DNA of 14,155 nt from ANME-2 cluster archaeon (GCA_022353185.1 JAKRWB010000125.1:1-14155), one strand, 5' to 3'. Numbered from the stretch's first letter, positions 7,078 to 13,891 are shown. Made by a program: numbers and translations. The notes: generated by a model not told the origin, from the sequence alone.

Positions 7078-7146
7078 TAAGGTGTATTATATATTTCAGG
7101 GGAATTGATAATCCGAAATATTTTTCGAATGGTAAAATCAGCATAT

Positions 7147-7156
7147 GTTTTAAATA
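7147..7156 (+). promoter_or_regulatory. Tentative TATA box for the third CBS gene
   Basis: GTTTTAAATA lies about 75 bases before ATG 7229. A competing candidate is TATATATT near 7088-7095, and a CCGAAA BRE-like run precedes TATTTTT near 7113. One of these should start the transcript covering the last three CBS genes, the RNA ligase gene and engB, but the sequence does not single one out. Confidence 0.3.
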
Positions 7157-7228
7157 TGAAGTAATAATTGTTGAGAATGTTCTTTTAATGAAATTCAAAT
7201 AAATGGTTATTAACAATTCGGTGGAATT

Positions 7229-8164
7229 ATGAAAAGACAAAACAATAGCAAACCTGATGTTAGAGGATTGAAGAGTTCTGGTGTTATGGACCGGGGAGCA
7301 ATTAATTTTAAATCAAGGTTGGCGAACCACGAAGGCGATATCATGGCCTTAGCTTCAAAAGACGTTATCACCCTCCCCCCCACTGCCAATATTATGACAA
7401 CGGCTAAAACGATGGTGAAACATGGATTCAGACGTGTTCCAATAGCAGATGCGGGCACCAACCGGTTGGCGGGTATCGTCACAAGTTTGGATATTGTAGA
7501 TTTTTTAGGTGGAGGTCTCAGACATAACCTGGTAAAGGACAAGCATAATGGCAACCTTGCTGCTGCCATCAATGAGAATGTGAAGGAGATTATGGAGGAA
7601 GATGTGGTCAGCATGAACATTAATGACACCATTTCCCAGGCCCTTGTCACTATGATAGAACAAAATATTGGCGGCTTTCCCGTAGTGGATGATGATAATA
7701 AGGTGGTTGCAATTCTTTCAGAGAGAGACTTTGTCAGAACAATTGCCAATGTCACTACATCAAAGCAGGTTAAAGAATATATGAGTGAAAAGGTAGTCAC
7801 TGCCAGACCTGACATGCCTGTGGGTGAAGCCACCCGGACCATGATTATAAAAGGATTCAGGAGGATACCTGTAGTTAGAGAAAATGTTCTTTTGGGTATT
7901 ATAACCGCTTCTGATATTATGAGATACCTTGCTTCCGGTGATATTTTTCAAAAGCTCATAACAGGGAATGTGGAAGACGCATTTAATGTACCGATAAAAA
8001 GTATGATAATGCGTGATATTGTGTGTACCAGTTCAAATGTTGATATTGGTAAAGCAGCCGGCAAGATGCTGGATAAAAAAGTTGGGGCACTGCCTGTAAT
8101 AGATGATGGTGAGTTATGCGGTATCATAACTGAACGGGATATTGTCAGGGCACTTGTAGATTAA
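7229..8164 (+). CDS. Four-CBS-domain protein (third of the cluster)
   Basis: This has a basic N-terminal tail of about 35 residues followed by four CBS domains (two Bateman modules), with no catalytic domain, 311 residues in total. All four domains keep the (S/T)xxD ligand motif: TSLD (T85/D88), SERD, TASD and TERD. That makes it the member most likely to bind a full set of adenine nucleotides. The segment ending IVDFLGGG after the first domain recalls a conserved type of methanogen CBS protein, from memory. ATG 7229 is supported by GGTGG at 7220-7224. The gene opens a tight run (gaps of 24, 11 and 13 bases) with two more CBS genes, the RNA ligase gene and engB. The ligand and partner are inferred, not shown. 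Confidence 0.9.
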   Translation: MKRQNNSKPDVRGLKSSGVMDRGAINFKSRLANHEGDIMALASKDVITLPPTANIMTTAKTMVKHGFRRVPIADAGTNRLAGIVTSLDIVDFLGGGLRHNLVKDKHNGNLAAAINENVKEIMEEDVVSMNINDTISQALVTMIEQNIGGFPVVDDDNKVVAILSERDFVRTIANVTTSKQVKEYMSEKVVTARPDMPVGEATRTMIIKGFRRIPVVRENVLLGIITASDIMRYLASGDIFQKLITGNVEDAFNVPIKSMIMRDIVCTSSNVDIGKAAGKMLDKKVGALPVIDDGELCGIITERDIVRALVD

Positions 8165-8176
8165 TTGAATGCCAGA

Positions 8177-8182
8177 GGAGGT
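8177..8182 (+). promoter_or_regulatory. Shine-Dalgarno GGAGGT deciding the start of the fourth CBS gene
   Basis: GGAGGT ends six bases before ATG 8189. The in-frame TTG at 8165 lies upstream of the SD and directly abuts the previous stop, so it is not the likely start. Confidence 0.75.
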
Positions 8183-8188
8183 ATAAAA

Positions 8189-9079
8189 ATGAAGGTTAAG
8201 GATATAATGAGCACACCGGTCTACATAATCGGAGCCGATGAACCGATATCGCGAGCAAGGAACCTGATGATGAAACATAGCATCAGCAGGCTCGTAGTTG
8301 TTAAAAAAATACCGCCTGACGTATCAACGTTAAAATCTACTGAAATGATACCTATAGGCGTTGTGACCAAAACCGACCTGACCCATCGATTGGACCAGGC
8401 AGAACCAAAATGGCGCCGACGCCCCATTGACAATATTCCTGTCAATATAGTAATGACACATGACCCGGTAACCATATATCCTGACGCCACACCAAAGCAG
8501 GCAGCAGAGATTATGATTGAGAACAATATCAGTGGAATGCCTGTGATAAAAAGTGAATCTGACCCAAGTATGGTAGGGATACTTACAAAACTGGATATGA
8601 TACGGTACTATTCTAACATTGAAGACTCTACTAATGTTAAGGATATCATGGAGGATTATTTCATTACCGTTCACAGACACCATACTATCAGTCATGTTAT
8701 TCATGAGATGAAGAGTAATGAAGTAAAGATGGTTATTGTAGTGGATGATGCCAAAAAACCTGTGGGGATCATTACTAATACGAACCTGGCCCTCGGCCAG
8801 ATGTTAAATACTGAAGGTGTATTGCCGTCCAAAGATGTCAAGATGGCACGTAAGAACAGGGATGGCGGTGAGAAGATATTCAGGTCTGTAAAAGAAGTAT
8901 CCATGGTGGCTGAAGATATTATGTCTTCCCCGATTTTTACCCTCAGTGAAAAAAGCACTGGTGTGGAAGCCGCCAGGGTTATGGTTGATGAGCGGATTAA
9001 CGGCATACCAATCGTAAATGATGAGATTATTGGAATCGTTAATGCAAGGAATATTATTCAAGCAATTATTAAACGCTAA
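8189..9079 (+). CDS. Four-CBS-domain protein (fourth of the cluster)
   Basis: This has four CBS domains in about 296 residues and begins MKVKDIMSTPV. I chose ATG 8189 because a full GGAGGT SD lies six bases upstream. The alternative TTG 8165 would add eight residues that match nothing in the sister proteins. The first two domains keep the ligand motif (TKTD, TKLD). The last two have lost the aspartate (TNTN, NARN), so the second Bateman module may be structural or bind differently. The first domain has an insertion of about 15 residues (PPDVSTLKSTEMI), and a basic linker (about residues 220-240) separates domains 3 and 4. It sits 24 bases after the third CBS gene and 11 bases before the fifth. 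Confidence 0.88.
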   Translation: MKVKDIMSTPVYIIGADEPISRARNLMMKHSISRLVVVKKIPPDVSTLKSTEMIPIGVVTKTDLTHRLDQAEPKWRRRPIDNIPVNIVMTHDPVTIYPDATPKQAAEIMIENNISGMPVIKSESDPSMVGILTKLDMIRYYSNIEDSTNVKDIMEDYFITVHRHHTISHVIHEMKSNEVKMVIVVDDAKKPVGIITNTNLALGQMLNTEGVLPSKDVKMARKNRDGGEKIFRSVKEVSMVAEDIMSSPIFTLSEKSTGVEAARVMVDERINGIPIVNDEIIGIVNARNIIQAIIKR

Positions 9080-9080
9080 A

Positions 9081-9086
9081 GGTGAT
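9081..9086 (+). promoter_or_regulatory. Shine-Dalgarno GGTGAT deciding the start of the fifth CBS gene
   Basis: AAAGGTGAT ends four bases before ATG 9091. The in-frame GTG 9082 is part of this SD and is rejected as the start. Confidence 0.7.
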
Positions 9087-9090
9087 AAAG

Positions 9091-9873
9091 ATGCAAGTAA
9101 AAGATGTAATGACAGAACCGATTACTATTGATAAATCGGACAAGCTATCGCACGCACTTGACATAATGGATAAACAAGATACCAGAAGGCTTCTTGTGAT
9201 GCACAATAACCAGATACATGGTATAGTGACCATGCGCTCCATTTCAAAGCAACTGGGGACAAGAAAAAAGGCAAACCTTCCTGCTTCGGCCATGCATGTG
9301 GCCACTGCGACCACTGATAAGTTCAATAAGGTGTTGCCTGATATGCCGTTAAACGATGGTGTGGTTCTTATGGTTAAGAACAACGGGGTATTGCTGGTTA
9401 TTGATAACGATAATGTGCTGGGCTGGGTAACACCAGAGGATGTTATAAAAAAGTATTCTTTTAATAACTCAATGGTGAGAGATATTATGCGCCAGCCAAT
9501 TACCATCGGACCTGAAGAACGGGTGATACATGCCAGAAGAATTATGCTTGATAACAATATCGGAAGACTGCCTGTACTCGAGAACGGGGAGCTTATAGGT
9601 ATTATAACCGAGCATGACATCGCCAACGGTCTGCGGGCATTCCGGGACCTTGTAGAAGGTAGCAAACAGGATAACAGGATAAAGAACCTGCTGGTTGAAG
9701 ATATTATGAGCAGGGGGGTTGTTTTTGCCCATTTAGATACGATGGTAAATGAAGTGGTTACCCTGATGCTTGATAAAAATCTCGGTGGACTACCTATTTT
9801 GAATGAAAAAGAAGCGGTCATAGGATTGGTCACACGTCGGTGCCTGCTTGAAGCCATTGCAAATAAACTGTAG
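9091..9873 (+). CDS. Four-CBS-domain protein (fifth of the cluster)
   Basis: This has four CBS domains in about 260 residues and begins MQVKDVMTEPITI. ATG 9091 is preferred over GTG 9082 because the GTG lies inside the SD GGTGAT. The ligand motif is kept in domains 2 and 3 (TPED, TEHD) and lost in domain 1 (TMRS) and domain 4 (TRRC), so each Bateman module has one good and one degenerate site. This is a different pattern from the fourth protein. The gene directly precedes the RNA ligase gene by 13 bases with no terminator, so the two are almost certainly co-transcribed. It has no catalytic domain, so IMP dehydrogenase activity is excluded. Confidence 0.88.
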   Translation: MQVKDVMTEPITIDKSDKLSHALDIMDKQDTRRLLVMHNNQIHGIVTMRSISKQLGTRKKANLPASAMHVATATTDKFNKVLPDMPLNDGVVLMVKNNGVLLVIDNDNVLGWVTPEDVIKKYSFNNSMVRDIMRQPITIGPEERVIHARRIMLDNNIGRLPVLENGELIGIITEHDIANGLRAFRDLVEGSKQDNRIKNLLVEDIMSRGVVFAHLDTMVNEVVTLMLDKNLGGLPILNEKEAVIGLVTRRCLLEAIANKL

Positions 9874-9886
9874 ATAGATACTTAGT

Positions 9887-11059
9887 ATGAGTAGAAGTCA
9901 GGAAGTTCCGGACAAAGAATTTGTAAGACTCTCATCAATTGCTCTGAAGATACCGGTATCAAGATTATCCGGTATGCTTAATAGAAGAGTCCTGCAAAAA
10001 GTGTCCGGATTCTTTCCTGACCATTACCGTTTTGATAAAGGTATAGCCGGGTTTGAGGCCGGAACGGCTCTTTTTAAGACAGATGATGGTATCGAGACGG
10101 TAAGAGGATTCCCAAAGATACATCGTGCTATGATGCTTGGGGTCGGTATTGCCACCCATTTTGAAGGGGTGCCGGAAGTGGCTGTTGAAGAAAAAATGAA
10201 TGGCTACAATGTAAGAGTAGCCAGCATTAACGGTAAGGTCATTGCACTGACCAGAGGGGGACTGGTGTGCCCGTATACTACTGAAAGAGTGCTGGAAGAT
10301 GGGGGGAGGGAATTTTTCATAGACCATCCTGACCTGGTACTATGTGGCGAAATGGTGGGGCCGGATAATCCATATGTACCAAAGAACATATACCCAGAAG
10401 TTGATAGCATTTCGTTTTTTATTTTCGATATAAGACACAAGAATTCGGGTGAACCCCTGACAGTAGATGAAAAACACGAACTGTGTAGCCATTATAATAT
10501 CAAGACTGTCCCGTATTTCGGGAAATTCTCAATTGATAAGGCTGCCCACAGTATTGCCGGTATTATCAGGGAACTTGGTAAGAAGGACAGGGAAGGTGTG
10601 GTGATAAAGGACCCTGAAATGAAACTCTCTGCCATCAAATATACCAGTTCCAAGAGTAACAACAACGACCTCAAATATGCGTTTGGGTTCTACAATGATT
10701 ATGGACAGGATTTTTTCTTTTCCAGAGTGGTACGGGAAGGGTTCCAGGCCGTAGAATGGGATGAAGATGAGGAAACATTGCATGAAAGGTGCTGCCTGCT
10801 TGGTGAGAGTATCCTGAAACCCATGGTCAGCACCATTAAAAAGCGGCAGCAGGGTGAGCGCATTACAGAAGAGGTGCAAATCCGGGTCCGAAGTCTTGAT
10901 ACTGCATACAAGTTTGAGGAGCATTTAAGGCGGCTGGGTATAGATGCTCAGTTCGATGAGCCGCAACTGGTGGACGGACAGTACCTTATTGTTATCAGAA
11001 AGTTCAACCAGAGCACTAACGACCGTACAAGCGCTATACTTAACGGTCATTTGTGGTAG
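9887..11059 (+). CDS. ATP-dependent RNA ligase, archaeal Rnl3 (Pab1020/MthRnl) family
   Basis: This nucleotidyltransferase should seal 5'-phosphate and 3'-hydroxyl RNA ends through a lysyl-AMP intermediate. Motif I is EEKMNGYNVRV with K103 as the nucleotidylated lysine (KxNG). E155 in LCGEMVG, motif III FFIFDIR (177-183), motif IV EGVVIKD (236-242) and motif V around AIKY (K251) follow in order. RGFPKI (73-78), just before motif I, is also typical of RNA ligases. The C-terminal third (about 270-390) is the family's dimerisation and C-terminal region. The length of 390 residues fits archaeal homologues, which are homodimers that circularise single-stranded RNA in vitro; the cellular role is unsettled. 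ATG 9887 has no strong SD, which fits coupling to the CBS gene 13 bases upstream. The 3' end overlaps the possible GTG start of engB by seven bases. Confidence 0.92.
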   Translation: MSRSQEVPDKEFVRLSSIALKIPVSRLSGMLNRRVLQKVSGFFPDHYRFDKGIAGFEAGTALFKTDDGIETVRGFPKIHRAMMLGVGIATHFEGVPEVAVEEKMNGYNVRVASINGKVIALTRGGLVCPYTTERVLEDGGREFFIDHPDLVLCGEMVGPDNPYVPKNIYPEVDSISFFIFDIRHKNSGEPLTVDEKHELCSHYNIKTVPYFGKFSIDKAAHSIAGIIRELGKKDREGVVIKDPEMKLSAIKYTSSKSNNNDLKYAFGFYNDYGQDFFFSRVVREGFQAVEWDEDEETLHERCCLLGESILKPMVSTIKKRQQGERITEEVQIRVRSLDTAYKFEEHLRRLGIDAQFDEPQLVDGQYLIVIRKFNQSTNDRTSAILNGHLW

Positions 11060-11733
11060 GTATTCAGCCGGGTATAGGTTTATGTAATCTGCAGGTCATG
11101 TATGGCAAGAGAATGGTATCTTACAAGAAAAACCCGGATGTAGATTATGAAATAGTTTTTGTTGGACGCTCAAATGTGGGCAAGTCCACACTCATTCGCA
11201 GTCTTACCGGCAAGAATGTGGCTGTTGGGAGACGGCCGGGTGTTACCCTGAGACCATCCCATCTTCAATTCGGGGACATGGTGGTCACTGACATGCCTGG
11301 TTTCGGGTTCATGCGTGGCATTAAAGAACACAAACAGGATCTTATTAAGACTGCGTTTGTCAGGTATATTGAAAAATATAATGAACGCATTGTCATGGCT
11401 GTGCTTGTAGTGGACGGCAATTCTTTTGCTGAGGTGGTGGACCGATGGGAGAGGAGGGGTGAGATTCCTGTTGAGGTTGAGATGTTCGAGTTCCTTCATG
11501 AAATGAACCTGGATGTGGTAGTGGCTGTCAATAAGATGGATAAGATAAAGGATATTGATGGTGTTATGAACGGAGTGGCCCAGAGGCTTGATATGCTACC
11601 ACCCTGGCGCCAGTGGCTTAATGTGTTGACACCCATTAGCGCCAAGAAAAAGGATGTTAAAGGGCTTTCCGGATTAATACGCAGCAGAATTCATAATCTG
11701 GGCCGGGATGACCTGCTGGCCTGGATACGATGA
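11053..11733 (+). CDS. engB: EngB/YihA-type ribosome-assembly GTPase
   Basis: This is a TRAFAC-class GTPase of the EngB family; bacterial members act in maturation of the large ribosomal subunit. G1 is GRSNVGKST (residues 38-46), G2 lies at PGVT, G3 is DMPG (80-83), G4 is NKMD (160-163) and G5 is ISAKK. The length of about 210-226 residues fits. The start is uncertain. GTG 11053 overlaps the RNA ligase stop and would allow coupled translation. ATG 11098 or ATG 11113 would give N-termini closer to other archaeal EngB proteins, in which the GTPase core starts almost at once. It is the last gene of the CBS/RNA ligase transcript, and a T-run follows within about ten bases. Archaeal EngB function is less well studied than the bacterial one. 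Confidence 0.9.
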   Translation: MVGIQPGIGLCNLQVMYGKRMVSYKKNPDVDYEIVFVGRSNVGKSTLIRSLTGKNVAVGRRPGVTLRPSHLQFGDMVVTDMPGFGFMRGIKEHKQDLIKTAFVRYIEKYNERIVMAVLVVDGNSFAEVVDRWERRGEIPVEVEMFEFLHEMNLDVVVAVNKMDKIKDIDGVMNGVAQRLDMLPPWRQWLNVLTPISAKKKDVKGLSGLIRSRIHNLGRDDLLAWIR

Positions 11734-11743
11734 GGGATTAGTC

Positions 11744-11751
11744 TTTTTTTT
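11744..11751 (+). terminator. T-run terminator after engB
   Basis: A run of eight T lies about ten bases after the engB stop, without a stable stem before it. T-tracts alone terminate archaeal RNA polymerase, so this is the likely end of the CBS/RNA ligase/engB transcript. Confidence 0.45.
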
Positions 11752-11945
11752 ATAACCGCAGAGAAAACAGAGTTTGTCCACAATGAAGCTCCCCCCAGCA
11801 GAGCTGTGTGGTATCACATGTCTCAAGCTGCTGAGGTTGCATTGACCATGGCTTGTCCCAACCGCAGCAGAGCTGCGGAGTATAACGATTAAAATAATGT
11901 TCTGGGTTCGAATACAGCATTTCCAAAAGATACTTACATATCCTA
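11752..11945. other. Repeat-bearing intergenic stretch
   Basis: No gene is supported here. The stretch starts with a degenerate CACAGAG-like patch (CCGCAGAGAAAACAGAG, 11757-11773) similar to the one at 13926-13952. It then carries two copies of CAGCAGAGCTG, the second inside a hairpin. It is more G/C-rich than the flanks and looks like the debris of small repeats. Confidence 0.45.
11796..11878. repeat. Two direct copies of CAGCAGAGCTG, one within a perfect hairpin
   Basis: CAGCAGAGCTG occurs at 11796-11806 and 11865-11875, 69 bases apart. Each copy is itself an inverted repeat (CAGC-AGA-GCTG). The second extends to a perfect 7-base-pair stem, CCGCAGC-AGA-GCTGCGG (11862-11878). This resembles a REP-like or stem-loop repeat family; its genome-wide copy number is unknown from this window. 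Confidence 0.5.
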
Positions 11946-11969
11946 TTGTGCCATATAGCAATTTTATAC

Positions 11970-12164
11970 ATGTCAGATAAAGTGATTGATTTTAAAAAAA
12001 CTCTGGGCAATGAGGAGGCCAATACTTCATCTATACGGAATCAATTAAAAATATTGGAAGTAAAACTTTTTCATGTTTATTCTCTTTACAGGATTTTCCA
12101 GGTAATACTCATTGCTTTGATTATCTTTGTCGTTTTATATTTACTATACATAAACCTGTTTTAA
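11970..12164 (+). CDS. Possible small tail-anchored membrane protein, 64 residues
   Basis: I do not recognise this sequence. ATG 11970 gives a polar, charged first half (MSDKVIDFKKTL onward, helix-prone) and a single strongly hydrophobic C-terminal segment of about 23 residues (about 41-63: VILIALIIFVVLYLLYINL), the layout of a C-tail-anchored protein. An in-frame TTG at 11946 would add eight residues but has no support. No SD precedes the ATG. A weak TATA-like run (ACTTACATAT, near 11932-11941) lies about 30-38 bases upstream, which would fit a leaderless or short-leader transcript. It is convergent with the Fe-S protein gene and ends three bases before that gene's stop. It could be a chance frame in AT-rich DNA. 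Confidence 0.4.
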   Translation: MSDKVIDFKKTLGNEEANTSSIRNQLKILEVKLFHVYSLYRIFQVILIALIIFVVLYLLYINLF

Positions 12165-12167
12165 CAT

Positions 12168-12968
12168 CTATTGCGGCTTGTCAACCATCCAGATAGCACC
12201 TTCAGGACACATACGCCTGCACAGTCCGCAACCAAAACACGCTTCTTTATCGGCAATGACTACTCCCCCGCTTTCATATCTCAATCCAAAGGGACAGGCC
12301 AGTATGCACAGGTTGCAGCCGTTGCACTTATCTGGTAATGTCATGGCACTCTCATGCCCTTTATGCAGTGCTGAAGTTACGCCCAGGCGCAGCCCCTCTG
12401 TCCCGTGGCATACTTTGTTATCACAGTTGCAGATGGTAGAGATGAATGGGGGTTTTACTGTCCATACGCTGTGGAAGCAGCCCTTGTCCTCATACTGCTC
12501 TATTATCTCTTTTGCTTCTTCGGGTGAGATGTTGATGTGTTTCAATTCTGGTATGTCATCGGCCAGGTCGCCGAAGGCTCCCACGCCTATGCAGCATGCT
12601 TCGCTGTTTCCATTTATGTGGCGGCACCAGCAGTCGAACAGGGCTACCTGTCCTGAAATGTCCACAATCCGCTGTGCTTCCTCAAGGGTGATGACCTGCC
12701 CTATGTGGTACTTTTCTACCGTCCAGTTGGCAATCGGTCGCACTGCATATTTTAACACCGGGGTCTTGAGCAATAGCGGCATTCCCTTTAGCAGCAGTTC
12801 ATATTTGGACATGAACAGTGACCCGGGTGTTTTTTTACCGGATGTGTCCAGATAGATGGCACGGGCAAGTTCAAGCCGCTGTTTGTCATCCAGGTGTTTT
12901 TTATCAAAGTTATCCACATGGTGGAACCACTTGTTGCCTTTCCCGTGCAGTACACAGAACCTGCACAT
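12168..12968 (-). CDS. Cysteine-rich protein with C-terminal 2[4Fe-4S] ferredoxin domain
   Basis: This probable cytoplasmic electron-transfer protein has 266 residues. The C-terminus is a classic two-cluster ferredoxin: C215-x2-C218-x2-C221-x3-C225-P and C244-x2-C247-x2-C250-x3-C254-P. Before it lies a second cysteine-rich part: C113-x-C115, C125-C126, C164 in GCFHSVW, and C180-x-C182-x4-C187 (ICNCDNKVC). This resembles a conserved arrangement in 4Fe-4S proteins of anaerobes and may hold a further cluster or metal. The N-terminus has C2-x2-C5. ATG 12968 overlaps the stop of the thiolase gene (TGATG), and a GGGGAGGAAGG SD lies just upstream within that gene, so the two are translationally coupled. 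A role in supplying electrons or handling sulfur for the thiolase is inferred from this coupling only. Confidence 0.87.
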   Translation of the reverse strand: MCRFCVLHGKGNKWFHHVDNFDKKHLDDKQRLELARAIYLDTSGKKTPGSLFMSKYELLLKGMPLLLKTPVLKYAVRPIANWTVEKYHIGQVITLEEAQRIVDISGQVALFDCWCRHINGNSEACCIGVGAFGDLADDIPELKHINISPEEAKEIIEQYEDKGCFHSVWTVKPPFISTICNCDNKVCHGTEGLRLGVTSALHKGHESAMTLPDKCNGCNLCILACPFGLRYESGGVVIADKEACFGCGLCRRMCPEGAIWMVDKPQ

Positions 12969-13873
12969 CAGTCCTTCCTCCCCAGCAACTTACAGGACTG
13001 GCAGGTATCACCGGCAGTTGGCTCACCACAGATGTTGCACTGGTTCAGCACTGCTTGCGGGAATGAGTGCCGCAGCGGCTCTGCGAGTTTGTCCTGGCTG
13101 CGCAGTACTGAATACTTGGTGCCTGGATGCCTGACCTCGAAATCGTTGAGCATGTCCCTTACCTCACCCCTGATGGCTGAGTAGGCATACGGACACTCTG
13201 AGAAATCCACTGGGAGACCTTTTTGCAGTGCATACAGGGCTACTTCTTTTTCAGGGATGTCACGCAGGGGTTTTGAGCGCAGGATAAGGCCGGGTTGCAC
13301 GCATCCCGGGGACATCCTGACCAGCCGCTCCACGTCCCCGCGCAGCAGGTTCATCATGACAGTCTGGGCCTCGTCGTCCAGGTTGTGGCCTACGGCCAGG
13401 CGGGTGGCACCGGACTCGCGCGCGGTTTTATTGAGCAGGTGCTTGCGCAGGGCTCCGCAGTAGCTGCACGGTCCCTTTTCGCCGCCTTTTGTTACAATTT
13501 CGTCAAGGGTTGTGCCGTATTCGTCTTTGAAATTTGCGATAATGTGTTCTATACATAGGTCCTGTGCCAGTTCCTTTGCATGCTCCAGGGTCCCGGCACG
13601 GTATCCTGATATGCCTTCGTCAATGCTTATTGCCATTATCGTTATATCCGGGCGCTGGTAGAATAGTTTGTGCATGAGGTAGAGCAAAACACTGCTGTCC
13701 TTACCGCCGCTCAAGGCCACGGCTATGGTGTCATTGCGCCCGACCATGCTGTGCTGGCGGATGGTGTGCTTAACTTTGCGCTCTATATCTTCTATGAGAT
13801 GGAAACCGCAGAGGTGGGCTCCGCTGTAGGGCTGGAAATGAATGGCTGTCTTGTTGCACTTTTTGCATTTCAC
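12968..13873 (-). CDS. tRNA 2-thiolation protein, NcsA/Ctu1 type (TtcA/Ncs6 superfamily)
   Basis: This PP-loop enzyme is predicted to adenylate and thiolate a tRNA uridine or cytidine (NcsA/Ctu1: wobble U34). It has an N-terminal zinc site C3-x2-C6 with C22-x2-H25, the PP-loop SGGKDS (55-60), the catalytic and cluster cysteines C136-x2-C139 plus C227, the GHNLDDEAQT motif (162-171) and a C-terminal zinc site C279-x2-C282/C291-x2-C294. The three central cysteines match the pattern that binds a [4Fe-4S] cluster in characterised archaeal NcsA and in TtcA. The length of 301 residues is typical. The start is GTG 13873, placing the zinc site at the very N-terminus as in the family. There is no SD, and a TATA-like box about 30 bases upstream suggests a leaderless mRNA. 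The Fe-S gene downstream overlaps by one base. Confidence 0.92.
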   Translation of the reverse strand: MKCKKCNKTAIHFQPYSGAHLCGFHLIEDIERKVKHTIRQHSMVGRNDTIAVALSGGKDSSVLLYLMHKLFYQRPDITIMAISIDEGISGYRAGTLEHAKELAQDLCIEHIIANFKDEYGTTLDEIVTKGGEKGPCSYCGALRKHLLNKTARESGATRLAVGHNLDDEAQTVMMNLLRGDVERLVRMSPGCVQPGLILRSKPLRDIPEKEVALYALQKGLPVDFSECPYAYSAIRGEVRDMLNDFEVRHPGTKYSVLRSQDKLAEPLRHSFPQAVLNQCNICGEPTAGDTCQSCKLLGRKD

Positions 13874-13891
13874 GGGGGATTAAAAGGTGTT

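Larger units (their letters stand above)
6912..7228. other. Intergenic stretch between the second and third CBS genes
   Basis: This 317-base AT-rich spacer carries no convincing gene. Positions 6925-7081 are taken by a MITE-like element and its target duplication. The rest (7082-7228) holds possible TATA boxes and the SD of the next CBS gene. The other CBS genes are separated by only 11-42 bases, so this gap is the exception in the cluster. Confidence 0.7.

Noticed and set aside
7210..7842. Open frame of about 210 codons on the reverse strand
   Set aside because: Antisense to the third CBS gene, with no recognisable motif and no upstream signals; a shadow of the real gene.
8165..8188. TTG 8165 as the start of the fourth CBS gene
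   Set aside because: It lies upstream of the GGAGGT SD and directly abuts the preceding stop; ATG 8189 is correctly spaced.
9069..9857. Long open frame of about 262 codons on the reverse strand
   Set aside because: It lies wholly opposite the fifth CBS gene, whose protein has clear family motifs, an SD and operon spacing. The antisense product has low-complexity Ser/Thr/Leu composition typical of a shadow frame.
6135..9873. Annotation of the CBS genes as IMP dehydrogenase or related enzymes
   Set aside because: All five lack the IMPDH barrel and catalytic loop; they contain only CBS domains, apart from the zinc ribbon in the first.
11674..11961. Reverse open frames in the engB downstream spacer (11674-11961 and 11750-12022)
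   Set aside because: They run through short hairpin repeats and the engB 3' end, and the products look random without initiation signals.
12178..12855. Forward open frame of about 225 codons opposite the Fe-S gene
   Set aside because: The reverse strand encodes an unmistakable ferredoxin domain with an SD and a coupled start; the forward frame shows no family features.
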